This document shows, piece after piece, positions 34,157-43,427 of a stretch of 64,000 bases of DNA (positions within the stretch are counted from its first letter, which is position 1; each line of letters begins with the position of its first letter). Location of the stretch: the NCBI GenBank assembly GCA_045222295.1, contig JBGUXP010000004.1, positions 5,068-69,067 on the forward strand, given 5' to 3'. This stretch comes from Colimorpha sp045222295 (GTDB lineage Bacteria; Bacteroidota; Bacteroidia; Bacteroidales; P3). The notes beneath the pieces are model-generated. The model saw only the letters and a program-made list of their open reading frames with translations. It had not been told where the DNA came from and searched no databases. Made by a program: the position numbers and the translations under genes.

Positions 34157-36237
34157 ATCTCTACGACGACATAGCGTATCTTAAAGGCGTTGGCCCCTCG
34201 AGGGCAAAGATACTGGTCGCGGAGGCCGACATCCATACCTTCGCCGACCTGCTCGACTATCTCCCTTTCCGCTATGTCGACCGCTCCCACCTCTCCACCG
34301 TTGCCACGCTCCGCGAGGACGAGGCCTTTGTTGTCCTCAAGGGAATGGTCTCCAACATGCAGACCGTCGCCACGGGCAAGTTCCGCGAGCGTATGACCGT
34401 CGACTTTCACGACGGCAGCGGCGCCCTGCAGCTCGTGTGGTTTGCCGGCACCAAGTGGGTGCGTGAGAAACTGAAGCTGGGTGTCGAATACCTCGTGATG
34501 GGGCACCCCACGCTCTACAACGGCCAGTGGCAGATATCCCATCCCGAGATAGAGCCCTACTCATACGTCGATGAGGGGGCGCGCCATCCTCTCATGCCCG
34601 TCTACCCCACCACCGAGAAGATGAAGCAGCACGGCTTGGGAACCAAGGCGATGGCCCGCCTCACCGAGACCCTCGTCGACCAGTTGCCTCCCATTCCGGA
34701 AAATATTCCATCCGATATTCTCTCCCACTTTCGACTGATGGGGCGTCAGGAGGCCATGAAAGCCATCCATTACCCCGACTCCCGTCAGCAGCTTGACCTT
34801 GCACGCACTCGCCTCAAATTCGAGGAACTCTTCTTCCTCCAGCTCGACTATCAGTATGCCCACGCCCAGCGTGCCACCCGTTCGCAAGGGCGTGTCTTTA
34901 CCCATGTGGGCGACCGTTTCAATACCTTCTACAAGCAACTGCCCTTCCCCCTTACAGGGGCCCAGAAACGCGTCATCCGCGAGATACGTGAGGACATGCG
35001 CTCTGGCCGCCAGATGAACCGCCTCGTCCAGGGCGACGTCGGCAGCGGCAAGACCCTCGTGGCCCTCATGTGCATGCTCCTGGCCGTCGACAACGGCTCC
35101 CAGGCATGCCTCATGGCTCCTACCGAAATCCTTGCCACCCAGCATTTCTACACCTTCCAGCGCATGCTCGAAGGGGTGGGGGTGAGGGTGGAGCTCCTCA
35201 CAGGCTCCCTCCGCGCTGCCGCCAAGAAGAGACTTAAACAGCAGCTCGCCGACGGCGAGATCGACCTACTCATCGGCACCCATGCCCTCATTGAGGACGA
35301 CGTCCTCTTCCGAGACCTCGGCCTCGTGGTCATCGACGAGCAGCACCGCTTCGGTGTCGAACAGCGCTCCAAATTGTGGCAGAAGTCCGCCGTTTCGCCA
35401 CATATTCTCGTGATGACCGCCACTCCCATTCCTCGCACCCTTGCAATGACACTCTATGGCGATCTCGATTGCTCCATTATCGACGAGCTGCCTCCGGGAC
35501 GTCATCCTGTGCGTACCTTCCATCGCCTCGAACGCAACCGTCCGCTCGTCTTCTCTTTCCTCAAGCAGCAGATAGACGCTGGCCGTCAGGTGTATATCGT
35601 CTATCCGCTCATCGAGGAGAGCGAGAAAGTGGACCTCAAAAACCTCTTCGACGGCCTCGAGATGGTGCAGAGCTACTTCCCACGGCCACAATACCAGACC
35701 TCCATGGTCCACGGGCGCCTCACTGCTGAAGAGAAGGCCTTCGAGATGGACCGCTTCAAGCAGGGCCTCACCCACATCATGGTGGCTACCACGGTGATTG
35801 AGGTGGGTGTCGACGTCCCCAACGCCACCGTTATGGTCATCGAGAACGCCGAGCGCTTTGGCCTCTCCCAGCTCCACCAGCTGCGCGGACGTGTGGGCCG
35901 CGGAGCCGACCAAGCCTATTGCATCCTTATGACCAAGGACAACCTCAGCTACACCTCGCAGGAGCGCATCCGCACCATGTGCAGCACCACCGACGGCTTC
36001 CAGATTGCCGAAGCCGACCTCCGCCTCCGCGGCCCCGGAGACATCCAGGGACTGCAACAGAGCGGCGCCCTCGACCTCCGCCTCGCCTCCATTGTCGACG
36101 ACGAGCTCCTGGTGAAAGCCACCCGCGACACCGTCCACGACCTCCTTGAAGCCGACCCCATGCTCAGCCGATATCCACTGCTGCAGGAACATATCGCCAA
36201 CTCGAAAAATAAACTGCTATGGAGCAAGATCAGTTGA
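34153..36237 (+). CDS. recG: ATP-dependent DNA helicase RecG
   Basis: This 694-residue helicase remodels stalled forks and Holliday junctions. An N-terminal OB-fold wedge domain (LKGVGPSRAKIL, later FFDGSG-like VDFHDGSGALQLVWF) precedes the helicase core. Walker A is GDVGSGKT near residue 298, and the DExH-type box reads VIDEQHRFGVEQR. The TRG-like end is FGLSQLHQLRGRVGRG. The start is GTG at 34153, overlapping the coaD stop as GTGA. Its 3' end overlaps the GNAT frame by 19 bp. Confidence 0.95.
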   Translation: MNLYDDIAYLKGVGPSRAKILVAEADIHTFADLLDYLPFRYVDRSHLSTVATLREDEAFVVLKGMVSNMQTVATGKFRERMTVDFHDGSGALQLVWFAGTKWVREKLKLGVEYLVMGHPTLYNGQWQISHPEIEPYSYVDEGARHPLMPVYPTTEKMKQHGLGTKAMARLTETLVDQLPPIPENIPSDILSHFRLMGRQEAMKAIHYPDSRQQLDLARTRLKFEELFFLQLDYQYAHAQRATRSQGRVFTHVGDRFNTFYKQLPFPLTGAQKRVIREIREDMRSGRQMNRLVQGDVGSGKTLVALMCMLLAVDNGSQACLMAPTEILATQHFYTFQRMLEGVGVRVELLTGSLRAAAKKRLKQQLADGEIDLLIGTHALIEDDVLFRDLGLVVIDEQHRFGVEQRSKLWQKSAVSPHILVMTATPIPRTLAMTLYGDLDCSIIDELPPGRHPVRTFHRLERNRPLVFSFLKQQIDAGRQVYIVYPLIEESEKVDLKNLFDGLEMVQSYFPRPQYQTSMVHGRLTAEEKAFEMDRFKQGLTHIMVATTVIEVGVDVPNATVMVIENAERFGLSQLHQLRGRVGRGADQAYCILMTKDNLSYTSQERIRTMCSTTDGFQIAEADLRLRGPGDIQGLQQSGALDLRLASIVDDELLVKATRDTVHDLLEADPMLSRYPLLQEHIANSKNKLLWSKIS

Positions 36238-36659
36238 TTCTGCAGGCCGAAGAAGGGGCTTCGTTGTCGTCGGGTGCAATACGGCTGTATGCACTGCCAT
36301 ATGGCTGTGTCGACCTCTATAACTATGACCCTTTGAACCGCCGCGCCGCCGTGGGCATCATGGTGGCCACTGAGTATCGCCGGCAGGGGTATGCGCTGGC
36401 GATGCTGCGAGTGCTGGAGACACAGTACTATACGGCTCTACACTGCTTGTATGCAGACATTGCAGTCACAAACACGGCGAGTTTCAGCCTCTTTCAAAAA
36501 GCAGGGTACACAGAGTGCGGCCACTTTAAAGACTGGCTGAACGTTACGAAAGTCGAGAGCAGAGCAAGCTCGCATACTCTGCAGAGATGTAGTAATGTCA
36601 CCGAAGGTAACGTCAACGACAAATATATCGATACCATCCGAGTGCAAAAAATATTATGA
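36219..36659 (+). CDS. N-terminally truncated GNAT acetyltransferase with in-frame insertion
   Basis: This 146-residue protein carries the core of a RimJ/RimL-type acetyltransferase: CVDLYNYDPLNRRAAVGIMV, the acetyl-CoA loop RRQGYALAML, and NTASFSLFQKAGYTECGHFKDWL. The usual first 50 or so residues are missing because recG ends there. About 27 residues separate KDWL from the closing YIDTIRVQKIL, where relatives have only a few. That insert is flanked by the inverted repeat ACGTTAC/GTAACGT and contains a GCAGAG/CTCTGC hairpin. It may be inactive or decaying, but the frame is intact and it overlaps both neighbours. Confidence 0.7.
   Translation: MEQDQLILQAEEGASLSSGAIRLYALPYGCVDLYNYDPLNRRAAVGIMVATEYRRQGYALAMLRVLETQYYTALHCLYADIAVTNTASFSLFQKAGYTECGHFKDWLNVTKVESRASSHTLQRCSNVTEGNVNDKYIDTIRVQKIL
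36540..36618. repeat. Palindromic insert inside the GNAT gene
   Basis: ACGTTAC (36541-36547) and GTAACGT (about 36607-36613) bound the insert. An inner GCAGAG...CTCTGC hairpin is at 36561-36584. The frame is maintained. Confidence 0.6.
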
Positions 36660-37636
36660 AACTCAAAACCAAAATCATTCTTCTCATCCTGTTGGTTCTC
36701 GTTCTTGTGGGAACCTTGTGCGCGATAATATTTTTGCGAGCAACAACCGACAATGAAGAGCCCCGTCGCATCAACCTCTGCGAAGGTACCACCTATGAGG
36801 CCCTCTGTGACAGCCTCCAAGCCTCGTCGACATTCCGCCTCATGGCCCAGACGTTCGGCCTCGACGAGCACGTCCGTCCGGGCTCCTATCTCGTTGAACC
36901 CCACATGAGTGAACTTTCCCTCGTTCGCAAGCTCCGCAACGGCCAGCAGGACCCCATCCGCCTCACCATCGGCAAGTTCCGTACCCCACAGCAGCTCAAC
37001 GAATACCTCAACAGCAAGTTGATGCACAACGACTTTGACATCTCGCTCGACAGCTTCTACCTCATCCGTCCCAACACCTATGAGTTCTACTGGACCGTCA
37101 CACCGGAAAAATTCATGGAAAGGATGGTAGACGAGTATAACTGCTTTTGGACAAAAAACATCGGGATCGATGGCGAACTCCGCTGCGACCTGATTGAACT
37201 GTCAGACTTCAGTGACACCCGCCTTGAGACAATCATCATAGCTTCGATAGTGGAGGAGGAGACCAACAACAACCAAGAGAAGCCTCTCATTGCCAGCGTC
37301 TATCTCAACCGTCTCGTCAAAGGCATTCCTCTGCAGGCCGACCCGACCGTCAAATACGCCGTCGGCGACTTCACCCTGAAACGCATTCTCAACAAGCACC
37401 TTGCCGCTGACAGCCCCTTCAACACCTACCTCCACACCGGATTGCCGCCGGCCCCCATCTGTCTACCCTCGGAAGCCAGTGTCGATGCCGTACTCAACGC
37501 ACCCCAAACACAATACCTCTACTTCTGTGCCTCCGACAAGCTGGATGGCACCCATCGCTTCGCCACTACCCTCGCGGAGCACAACCGCAATGCTGCTGCA
37601 TTTCATAAGGCTCTCAACACTAGAGGAATAAAATAA
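36656..37636 (+). CDS. mltG: Endolytic transglycosylase MltG
   Basis: This 326-residue inner-membrane enzyme cuts nascent glycan strands. An N-terminal membrane helix (about residues 5-28) is followed by a LysM-like region (PRRINLCEGTTYEALC). The YceG domain has the catalytic glutamate in IIIASIVEEETNN near residue 203, then YLNRLVKGIPLQADPTVKYAVG and the closing TGLPPAPICLPS. Its start overlaps the GNAT stop as ATGA. The operon from topA to mltG seems to end here. Confidence 0.93.
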   Translation: MKLKTKIILLILLVLVLVGTLCAIIFLRATTDNEEPRRINLCEGTTYEALCDSLQASSTFRLMAQTFGLDEHVRPGSYLVEPHMSELSLVRKLRNGQQDPIRLTIGKFRTPQQLNEYLNSKLMHNDFDISLDSFYLIRPNTYEFYWTVTPEKFMERMVDEYNCFWTKNIGIDGELRCDLIELSDFSDTRLETIIIASIVEEETNNNQEKPLIASVYLNRLVKGIPLQADPTVKYAVGDFTLKRILNKHLAADSPFNTYLHTGLPPAPICLPSEASVDAVLNAPQTQYLYFCASDKLDGTHRFATTLAEHNRNAAAFHKALNTRGIK

Positions 37637-37791
37637 AAGATACTATCATCTCCTACCCATGTCCTACCATGCTAGGAGTTGATAGGCTTTTGGATGGTTG
37701 TTGGATGGCTGTTTATATCTTTTTGCAGGATGAATATACTAAAAAGACATCGCGTACGTTATAATATTTAATAATTTAAAAAGATTGAACG
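37637..37791. other. Intergenic region before nadE
   Basis: This 155-bp spacer has imperfect repeats (CCTACCCATGTCCTACCATG; TTGGATGGTTGTTGGATGG) and a weak -7-like TATCTTTTTG at 37716-37725. I see no gene. Confidence 0.4.
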
Positions 37792-39348
37792 ATGAATATA
37801 CATATTGTACAGCACGATGTGCGGACTAATCGGCCGGAAGAGAACTTAGAATGGATAAAAGCGGAGCTTGAGACACAGGCATCGAGAGAAGCTCTTTTGA
37901 CGGTGTTTCCTGCTTGCACGCTTTGTGGGTCTCCGCTGTTTGCGTCGGCTGGATATACGGATATCCAGAAGCGGGCGCAGTCGGCCTTGCAGGAACTGGT
38001 GTCGCTGTCGGAGCACAGGGCTTTCTTGGTGGGTCTGCCGTTGCAGATTCAGGACAAGGGATTGTGCAATGCCATTGTCTTTGTGCAGAATTGTGCCATT
38101 AGGGCCATAGTGACGAAGAAGTATTTGGCGCCCGACGAGCAGCGGTGTTTTGTGAGGGGCGAGGGTGTGCAGGTGGTGCAATTCCATGAGGAACGGTTGG
38201 CGATAGGGTTCTATGAGGACCTCAAGGAGCTGAGCCGTGGTTATGTGGAGCAGCCAGACGTGGTAGTGTGCTGTGGATGTAATGTGTTTGACTATCAGAA
38301 ACCTTACCGGACGCGCTACCGGATGACGAAGATTGTGGAGGCATTGAATGCCGGTCTGGTGTATGTGAACCGGACAGGCGGCGAGGGCAGTTTCCTCTAT
38401 GCCGGAGGGAGCATGGCGATGAATGCCGCTGGTGGTGTGTTGTGCCAGCTGCCTTATTTCGAGGAGAGCAGCGAGACAGTGGACATGCAGCAGATTGAGG
38501 AGGTGGATGATGAGAAGCCGGAGGCTGTGGAACTGGTGTACAAGGGTTTGGTGTGCGGCATTAGAGACTATTTTTTGAAGAACGGGATACGCCGTGCGGT
38601 GCTGGGGTTGAGTGGTGGCATTGACTCGGCGCTGGTGGCGACGCTGGCGGTGGATGCGATAGGAGCAGAGAATGTGCACGGGCTGTTGATGCCCAGCCAA
38701 TATTCAACAGACCATTCGGTGAAGGATGCCGAGGATTTGGCGCAGAACTTGGGTATGAGTTACGACATTGTTCCCATCAGGCCGATGTTTGACCAGTTCA
38801 GGGAAAGCTTGAAGCCTGTATTCGGGGAGCGTGCTGAGGATGTGACGGAGGAGAACTTGCAGGCACGTATCCGCGGGACACTGGTAATGGCCTATGCCAA
38901 CAAGTTCGGCGCTATGGCGTTGAACACGACGAATCGCAGTGAGGCAGCCATGGGCTATGGTACGCTCTACGGCGACTCCTGTGGCGGGTTGGCGGTTATC
39001 GGGGACCTATATAAGACGGAGGTCTATCAGTTGAGTGAGTATATCAACCGTGAGGGTATTCGTATACCGCAGAACACGATAGACAAGGCCCCGAGTGCGG
39101 AGCTGCGTCCGGGACAGAAAGACAGCGACTCACTGCCCGATTATGACAGACTGGATGCCGTCCTGAATATGTATCTGGACGAGTCGATGAGCGAGGATGA
39201 AATTGTTGGAGAGGGTTACGATAGGGAGCTGGTGCAGTTTGTCATCCGCAAGGTGGCACAGAACGAGTGGAAGCGTCTACAGTTCCCGCCACAGCTTAAG
39301 GTGAGTCCCGTGAGTTTCGGTCTGGACCGCCGTTGGCCAATAAGTTAA
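37792..39348 (+). CDS. nadE: NAD+ synthetase with degenerate glutaminase domain
   Basis: This 518-residue protein has the two-domain layout of glutamine-dependent NAD+ synthetase. The C-terminal synthetase looks intact. The P-loop is GLSGGIDSAL near residue 272, with LLMPSQYSTDHS, ENLQARIRGTLVMAYANKFG and TTNRSEAAMGYGTLYGD. The N-terminal nitrilase-type domain lacks two of its three catalytic residues. The family FPEL glutamate is replaced in VFPACTLCGSP, and the nucleophilic cysteine of the CED motif is tyrosine in AIGFYEDLKEL. The lysine in TKKYL is kept. It should therefore use free ammonia, or ammonia from another protein. Microrepeats are absent here. Confidence 0.92.
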   Translation: MNIHIVQHDVRTNRPEENLEWIKAELETQASREALLTVFPACTLCGSPLFASAGYTDIQKRAQSALQELVSLSEHRAFLVGLPLQIQDKGLCNAIVFVQNCAIRAIVTKKYLAPDEQRCFVRGEGVQVVQFHEERLAIGFYEDLKELSRGYVEQPDVVVCCGCNVFDYQKPYRTRYRMTKIVEALNAGLVYVNRTGGEGSFLYAGGSMAMNAAGGVLCQLPYFEESSETVDMQQIEEVDDEKPEAVELVYKGLVCGIRDYFLKNGIRRAVLGLSGGIDSALVATLAVDAIGAENVHGLLMPSQYSTDHSVKDAEDLAQNLGMSYDIVPIRPMFDQFRESLKPVFGERAEDVTEENLQARIRGTLVMAYANKFGAMALNTTNRSEAAMGYGTLYGDSCGGLAVIGDLYKTEVYQLSEYINREGIRIPQNTIDKAPSAELRPGQKDSDSLPDYDRLDAVLNMYLDESMSEDEIVGEGYDRELVQFVIRKVAQNEWKRLQFPPQLKVSPVSFGLDRRWPIS

Positions 39349-39380
39349 GAGATAATATTAAGAGATAAAAGTTTACGGTT

Positions 39381-40925
39381 ATGAAAAAAATATTGATTAT
39401 TGCGGCATTAGTTTCAATTTTCAATTTTCAATTTTCAATTTGCCAGGCGCAGATGCAGGCGGTGTTTTCTTACAGCACGTTCTATTCGCCAAAGACCGAT
39501 ATGCCTTATGTGGAGACCTACCTCTCGTTCGACGCGTGGACAATGCAGTTCCAGGAGTTGAAGAAGATGGGGTCGGTTGCCTACCGTGCTACAGCTGAGG
39601 TGGTGACGGTGCTGAAGCAGGGCGACTCGGTGTGCTACGTAAAGAAGTACGACCTGAACAGTCCGAAGGTGGCTTCGCTCGACGAGCTGAATTTCAACTT
39701 CCTCGACGTGCAGCGCTTCTCGGTGAAGAACGGCATCTACGATCTCGAAATCACTTTGAAGGACAAAGGGAGCGACCGCCCTGAGTCGACGGTGACGGAG
39801 AAGTTGGTGGTGAACTATGACAAGAAGCACCCAGCCTTGTCGTCGCTGGTGCTGATGGCATCGGCAACGCCGACCAAAGAGGAGAATATCCTTTCGCGTG
39901 GCGGCTACGACATGGAACCCTATGTGAGCGACTTCGTCCCCGAGCAGGTGAAACAGCTGCATTTCTATTGCGAGGTGTACAATATTAATCAGGAATTGGG
40001 AAAGAAGCCTTTCTTGGCAGTGGCCTATGTGGAGGAGCAGGAGACCGGCACGCGCTTTGAGGCGGAGCGAAGCCTGATGCGCAAGTATGGCGCTGAGTTG
40101 GTGCCGGTGTATGGGAGCTTAGATGTCAGCGGACTACCGTCGGGCAACTACAATCTGGTGGTTGAACTCCGCAACAGCGACAATGAGTTGCTGCTATATA
40201 AGAAACTATCATTCTTCCGTTCGAATCCCGGCGTGAAGGGAGATATGAAGGTGAGTGATTTTGCCAGCACCTTTGTTGGCCACTATACGGATGAGGAGCA
40301 GTTGAATATCTACCTTGACGCTCTGTATCCTATAGCGTCGGAGTATGAAAAGAGGGTGGCGAGGGACATAATCAAGCATCCAGGGCTGGAAGAAAAGCAG
40401 GCGTTCCTCTACAGGTTTTGGCAGGAGCGCTACCCGATGAATGCGGAGGGAGAGTGGCTGAAGTACAAAGAACGCATCGACTTTGTGCAGGCCAATTTCA
40501 GCTATCCCCGGACGATGGGAATCCATACCGACCGTGGGCGAGTGTATTTGCAATACGGAGCGCCGGACTTTGTGCGCGACGAGAAGAACTTTGTGGCGGC
40601 GCGTAAACTGGGGACCACGCACAGCGGGCAGGTGAACCAGATGCGACAGACGGGCAATAACGACAACGACCAGTTTGCTACGTCGTCGCAGGGACATGTC
40701 TATTATCTTCCTTATCAGCTGTGGCGTTACAACAAGCTTCCGATGGACGATCCGGAGCGTGTGTTTCTGTTCTGGGACGAGCATCGCAGCGGCTACTACA
40801 CGCTGTTGAACAGTAATGCTCGTGGCGAGGTGCAGGATCCTGGCTGGGAGCGACGCCTCTGTCGTCAGCAGATTGGAGAGAATGAGGTGGGAGAAGTAGG
40901 AGAGCAGTTCTTGAGAGGGTATTGA
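39381..40925 (+). CDS. GWxTD domain protein
   Basis: This 514-residue exported protein belongs to the Bacteroidota GWxTD family of unknown function. The signal peptide (ILIIAALVSIFNFQFSICQAQ) is partly encoded by four tandem TTTTCAATTT-type units. The C-terminal half has the family region with FWQERYP, DRGRVYLQYGAPDFVRDE and a late YQLWRYNKLPMDDPERVFLFWDE block. Acidic-aromatic strands earlier suggest a beta-rich periplasmic domain. It lies 32 bp after nadE, and its stop overlaps the acyltransferase start by 4 bp. Confidence 0.83.
   Translation: MKKILIIAALVSIFNFQFSICQAQMQAVFSYSTFYSPKTDMPYVETYLSFDAWTMQFQELKKMGSVAYRATAEVVTVLKQGDSVCYVKKYDLNSPKVASLDELNFNFLDVQRFSVKNGIYDLEITLKDKGSDRPESTVTEKLVVNYDKKHPALSSLVLMASATPTKEENILSRGGYDMEPYVSDFVPEQVKQLHFYCEVYNINQELGKKPFLAVAYVEEQETGTRFEAERSLMRKYGAELVPVYGSLDVSGLPSGNYNLVVELRNSDNELLLYKKLSFFRSNPGVKGDMKVSDFASTFVGHYTDEEQLNIYLDALYPIASEYEKRVARDIIKHPGLEEKQAFLYRFWQERYPMNAEGEWLKYKERIDFVQANFSYPRTMGIHTDRGRVYLQYGAPDFVRDEKNFVAARKLGTTHSGQVNQMRQTGNNDNDQFATSSQGHVYYLPYQLWRYNKLPMDDPERVFLFWDEHRSGYYTLLNSNARGEVQDPGWERRLCRQQIGENEVGEVGEQFLRGY
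39414..39455 (+). repeat. Tandem repeat encoding a signal-peptide core
   Basis: TTTCAATTTTC, AATTTTC, AATTTTC and AATTTGCC units give the hydrophobic SIFNFQFSI core of the GWxTD protein's signal peptide. Confidence 0.8.
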
Positions 40926-41749
40926 TGTTTCTGCTTTCGGACATAGTATATTTGATAGCCTATAGGCTACTGGGCTACCGCAAGAAGGTGGTGAGGCGCA
41001 ACCTTGCCGTCTCTTTTCCCGAGAAAGGGGAGAGGGAGTTGCGGCGGATAGAGCATAGGTTCTACCATCATCTGTGTGACCTGCTGGTGGAGGGTATCTA
41101 CAACCTCTTTGCATCGCCGCGGAGCGTGATGAAACGCTACAAGGTGACGAACCGGGAGCTGGTGAACCGCTATTATGAGGAAGGTAAGACGGTAGTGCTG
41201 ATGTCGGCCCACTACAATGACTGGGAGTATATGGTCACGTCGCTGAACATGCAATTGTTCCACCATGGAATAGGAATTGGCAAGCCTTTGAGCAATAAAG
41301 TGCTTGAGCCGTGGGTTTTCCGCCGCCGCACGCGATTCGGCACCGAGGTGGTCTATCCCGACACGGTGCGTCAGGTGGTCGATTTCTATAACCGTTATCA
41401 TGTACCTTGTGCTTTGATGATGTTGAGTGACCAGTCGCCGGCACATGCTGACAAGGCCTACTGGACTACTTTCTTCCATCAAGATACGGCCTTCCTCTAT
41501 GGTGCTGAATATTTTGCACGGAAGTACGACTATCCGGTGCTCTACTATCGTGTCAACAAGGTGAAAAGAGGACGCTATGAGGTGACTTTCAGCCTTCTCT
41601 GCGAGCATCCGCTCGAAGTGCCGCAGTATACTATTGTGGAACAGTATGTACGGACATTGGAGAGAGATATTACCGAGAAACCGGAATACTGGCTCTGGAG
41701 CCACCGCCGTTGGAAACTCAAACGACCACAAGAAACACTCCCTCAATAA
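40922..41749 (+). CDS. Lipid A-type lysophospholipid acyltransferase
   Basis: This 275-residue protein of the LpxL/HtrB family transfers an acyl chain to a lipid A precursor or related lipid at the inner membrane. The catalytic H-x4-D/E motif reads SAHYNDWEYM. VRRNLAVSFPEKGERELRRIE and the later SDQSPAHADKAYWTTFFHQDTAF block match the family. An N-terminal hydrophobic helix is present. Its start overlaps the GWxTD stop by 4 bp, and a glycosyltransferase follows, consistent with an envelope biosynthesis operon. Confidence 0.9.
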   Translation: MMFLLSDIVYLIAYRLLGYRKKVVRRNLAVSFPEKGERELRRIEHRFYHHLCDLLVEGIYNLFASPRSVMKRYKVTNRELVNRYYEEGKTVVLMSAHYNDWEYMVTSLNMQLFHHGIGIGKPLSNKVLEPWVFRRRTRFGTEVVYPDTVRQVVDFYNRYHVPCALMMLSDQSPAHADKAYWTTFFHQDTAFLYGAEYFARKYDYPVLYYRVNKVKRGRYEVTFSLLCEHPLEVPQYTIVEQYVRTLERDITEKPEYWLWSHRRWKLKRPQETLPQ

Positions 41750-41774
41750 CACAATCACGCATTAATACATTTAC

Positions 41775-42806
41775 ATGATACACATCGCTGTTGTAATATT
41801 AAACTGGAATGGCCGGGGTATGCTTGAGCGTTTCCTGCCGTCGGTGATCGAGAACTCGCAGACGGACGGAGGGTATTCATCGGAGGTTATTGTGGCCGAC
41901 AATGGCTCCACTGACGACTCGGTGGCGTTCCTCCGCGAGTGCTATCCCCAGTTGCGCCTGATACTTCTCGACAAGAACTATGGTTTCGCCGAAGGCTACA
42001 ACAAGGCGCTGGCACAGGTGGAGGCCGACTACTATGTGCTGCTCAACAGCGACGTGGAGTGTACCTCTCATTGGATAGAGCCTGTGGTGGAGATGATGGA
42101 ACGCGAGGAGAAAGTGGCCATTGCACAGCCCAAGCTGCTGATGTATGACCAGAAGGATACCTTCGAGTATGCCGGCGGTGCAGGTGGTTTTATCGACCAT
42201 TATGGCTATCCTTTCTGTCGAGGACGCCTATTTAACACCCTGGAAAAGGATTATGGGCAGTACGACAACGAGTGTGACCTCTTTTGGGCTACCGGTGCAG
42301 CTATGTTTGTCAAAGCACTGGTATTTCACGACATGGGTGGTCTGGATGGCGATTTCTTTGCCCACATGGAGGAGATTGATTTCTGTTGGCGGACAAAAAA
42401 CAAAGGCTACAGGGTGCGCTACTGTCCGCAATCAGTGCTCTATCATGTCGGCGGAGGCACACTGCCTAAGTCGTCTCCTTTCAAGACCCGTCTTAATTTC
42501 CGGAACAACCTCTCCATGCTTTATAAAAACCTCCCCGAAGAGTCCCTAATGCCCGTGTTGCGCCGCAGGTTCATCCTCGACGCGCTGGCGGCTCTCAAAT
42601 TCCTCCTACAGGGGCATATCGGGGAGTTCAAAGCCGTCAGTGCCGCTCATAAGGAGTTCCGTTCTTTGCGCCCACGATTGAAAGAGAAACGGGCTGTATT
42701 AAAACAAGCATCAGTCGCCGGAGTGTACCAACGACTGCTGCTGTCTGACTACTATTTCCGCCGTCACAAGACCTTCTCAACTCTTTCGGGCGCAATCAGT
42801 AAGTGA
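41775..42806 (+). CDS. Family 2 glycosyltransferase, rhamnosyltransferase-like
   Basis: This 343-residue GT2 protein is related to WbbL-type rhamnosyltransferases. VVILNWNGRGMLERFLPS, VADNGSTDDSVAFL and LLNSDVECTSHWIEP are donor-site motifs. LDGDFFAHMEEIDFCWRTKNKG is the acceptor-site region (given here as overlapping FFAHMEEIDFCWR). No membrane helix is obvious. A role in O-antigen or capsule synthesis is inferred. Its stop is directly adjacent to the convergent ompH-like gene, with no terminator between. Confidence 0.87.
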   Translation: MIHIAVVILNWNGRGMLERFLPSVIENSQTDGGYSSEVIVADNGSTDDSVAFLRECYPQLRLILLDKNYGFAEGYNKALAQVEADYYVLLNSDVECTSHWIEPVVEMMEREEKVAIAQPKLLMYDQKDTFEYAGGAGGFIDHYGYPFCRGRLFNTLEKDYGQYDNECDLFWATGAAMFVKALVFHDMGGLDGDFFAHMEEIDFCWRTKNKGYRVRYCPQSVLYHVGGGTLPKSSPFKTRLNFRNNLSMLYKNLPEESLMPVLRRRFILDALAALKFLLQGHIGEFKAVSAAHKEFRSLRPRLKEKRAVLKQASVAGVYQRLLLSDYYFRRHKTFSTLSGAISK

Positions 42807-43424
42807 TTATTTCTTCAGGTTCTTGTATTCCTCGTTCAATCCCTCGAGAATCTCCTGCGTGATGTCCATCCCCGGATTGAGATACAGGTTGGGGGAGTTC
42901 TCGAAGGTTTTTCTCATAATGATATCGAACTGCTGGTTGGCAGCATTGTATTCGCGCACGAATGCGAAGATGGCCTTGAGCAGCTTCGTGTTCTCCTCAA
43001 TCTGGCGCTCCATGATTTTGCCCGTCAGCTCCTGTTCCAGGGTCGCCATCTTTTCTGCACGCTGCTTCAGCTCTGCCTCCTTCGCCTGCTGCTGCGTCAG
43101 CGTCATGTTGGCTCCGTTTTTCAGATAGTCTTGGTAGTCTTTCTGGAATTTTTCCATCTGCTGTTTGCCGTAAGCCTCCTGTTGGCTTTTGTAAGCCAGA
43201 AGTTCTGCCTCAAGGTCTTTGGCATACTGGTAGTTGGCCAGCAGGCTGTCGGTGTCGACATAGGCAATGGTCAGGCCGCCCTCTTTCTGCAGCGGGGCGC
43301 TGGCGTCGGCATTCACCCTGCTTTGGGGAGCACTGGTGAAGTGAAGGATATAAATACCTATCAGCCCGAGAAACAGGACGGCATTGCAGGCAATGAGAAT
43401 CTTGTTTAATCTGTTGTTTTCCAT
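42807..43424 (-). CDS. OmpH/Skp-like periplasmic chaperone
   Basis: This 205-residue protein has an N-terminal membrane or signal segment (ILIACNAVLFLGLIGIYIL). A Skp-type body follows: a beta strand with AYVDTDSLLANYQYAKDLE and then a long charged coiled coil rich in Glu, Lys and Gln. It ends with YLNPGMDITQEILEGLN, typical of OmpH family members in Bacteroidota. Skp-like proteins hold unfolded outer membrane proteins, which fits the barrel gene two places upstream. It lies 3 bp after gltX. Confidence 0.88.
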   Translation of the reverse strand: MENNRLNKILIACNAVLFLGLIGIYILHFTSAPQSRVNADASAPLQKEGGLTIAYVDTDSLLANYQYAKDLEAELLAYKSQQEAYGKQQMEKFQKDYQDYLKNGANMTLTQQQAKEAELKQRAEKMATLEQELTGKIMERQIEENTKLLKAIFAFVREYNAANQQFDIIMRKTFENSPNLYLNPGMDITQEILEGLNEEYKNLKK

Positions 43425-43427
43425 GTA

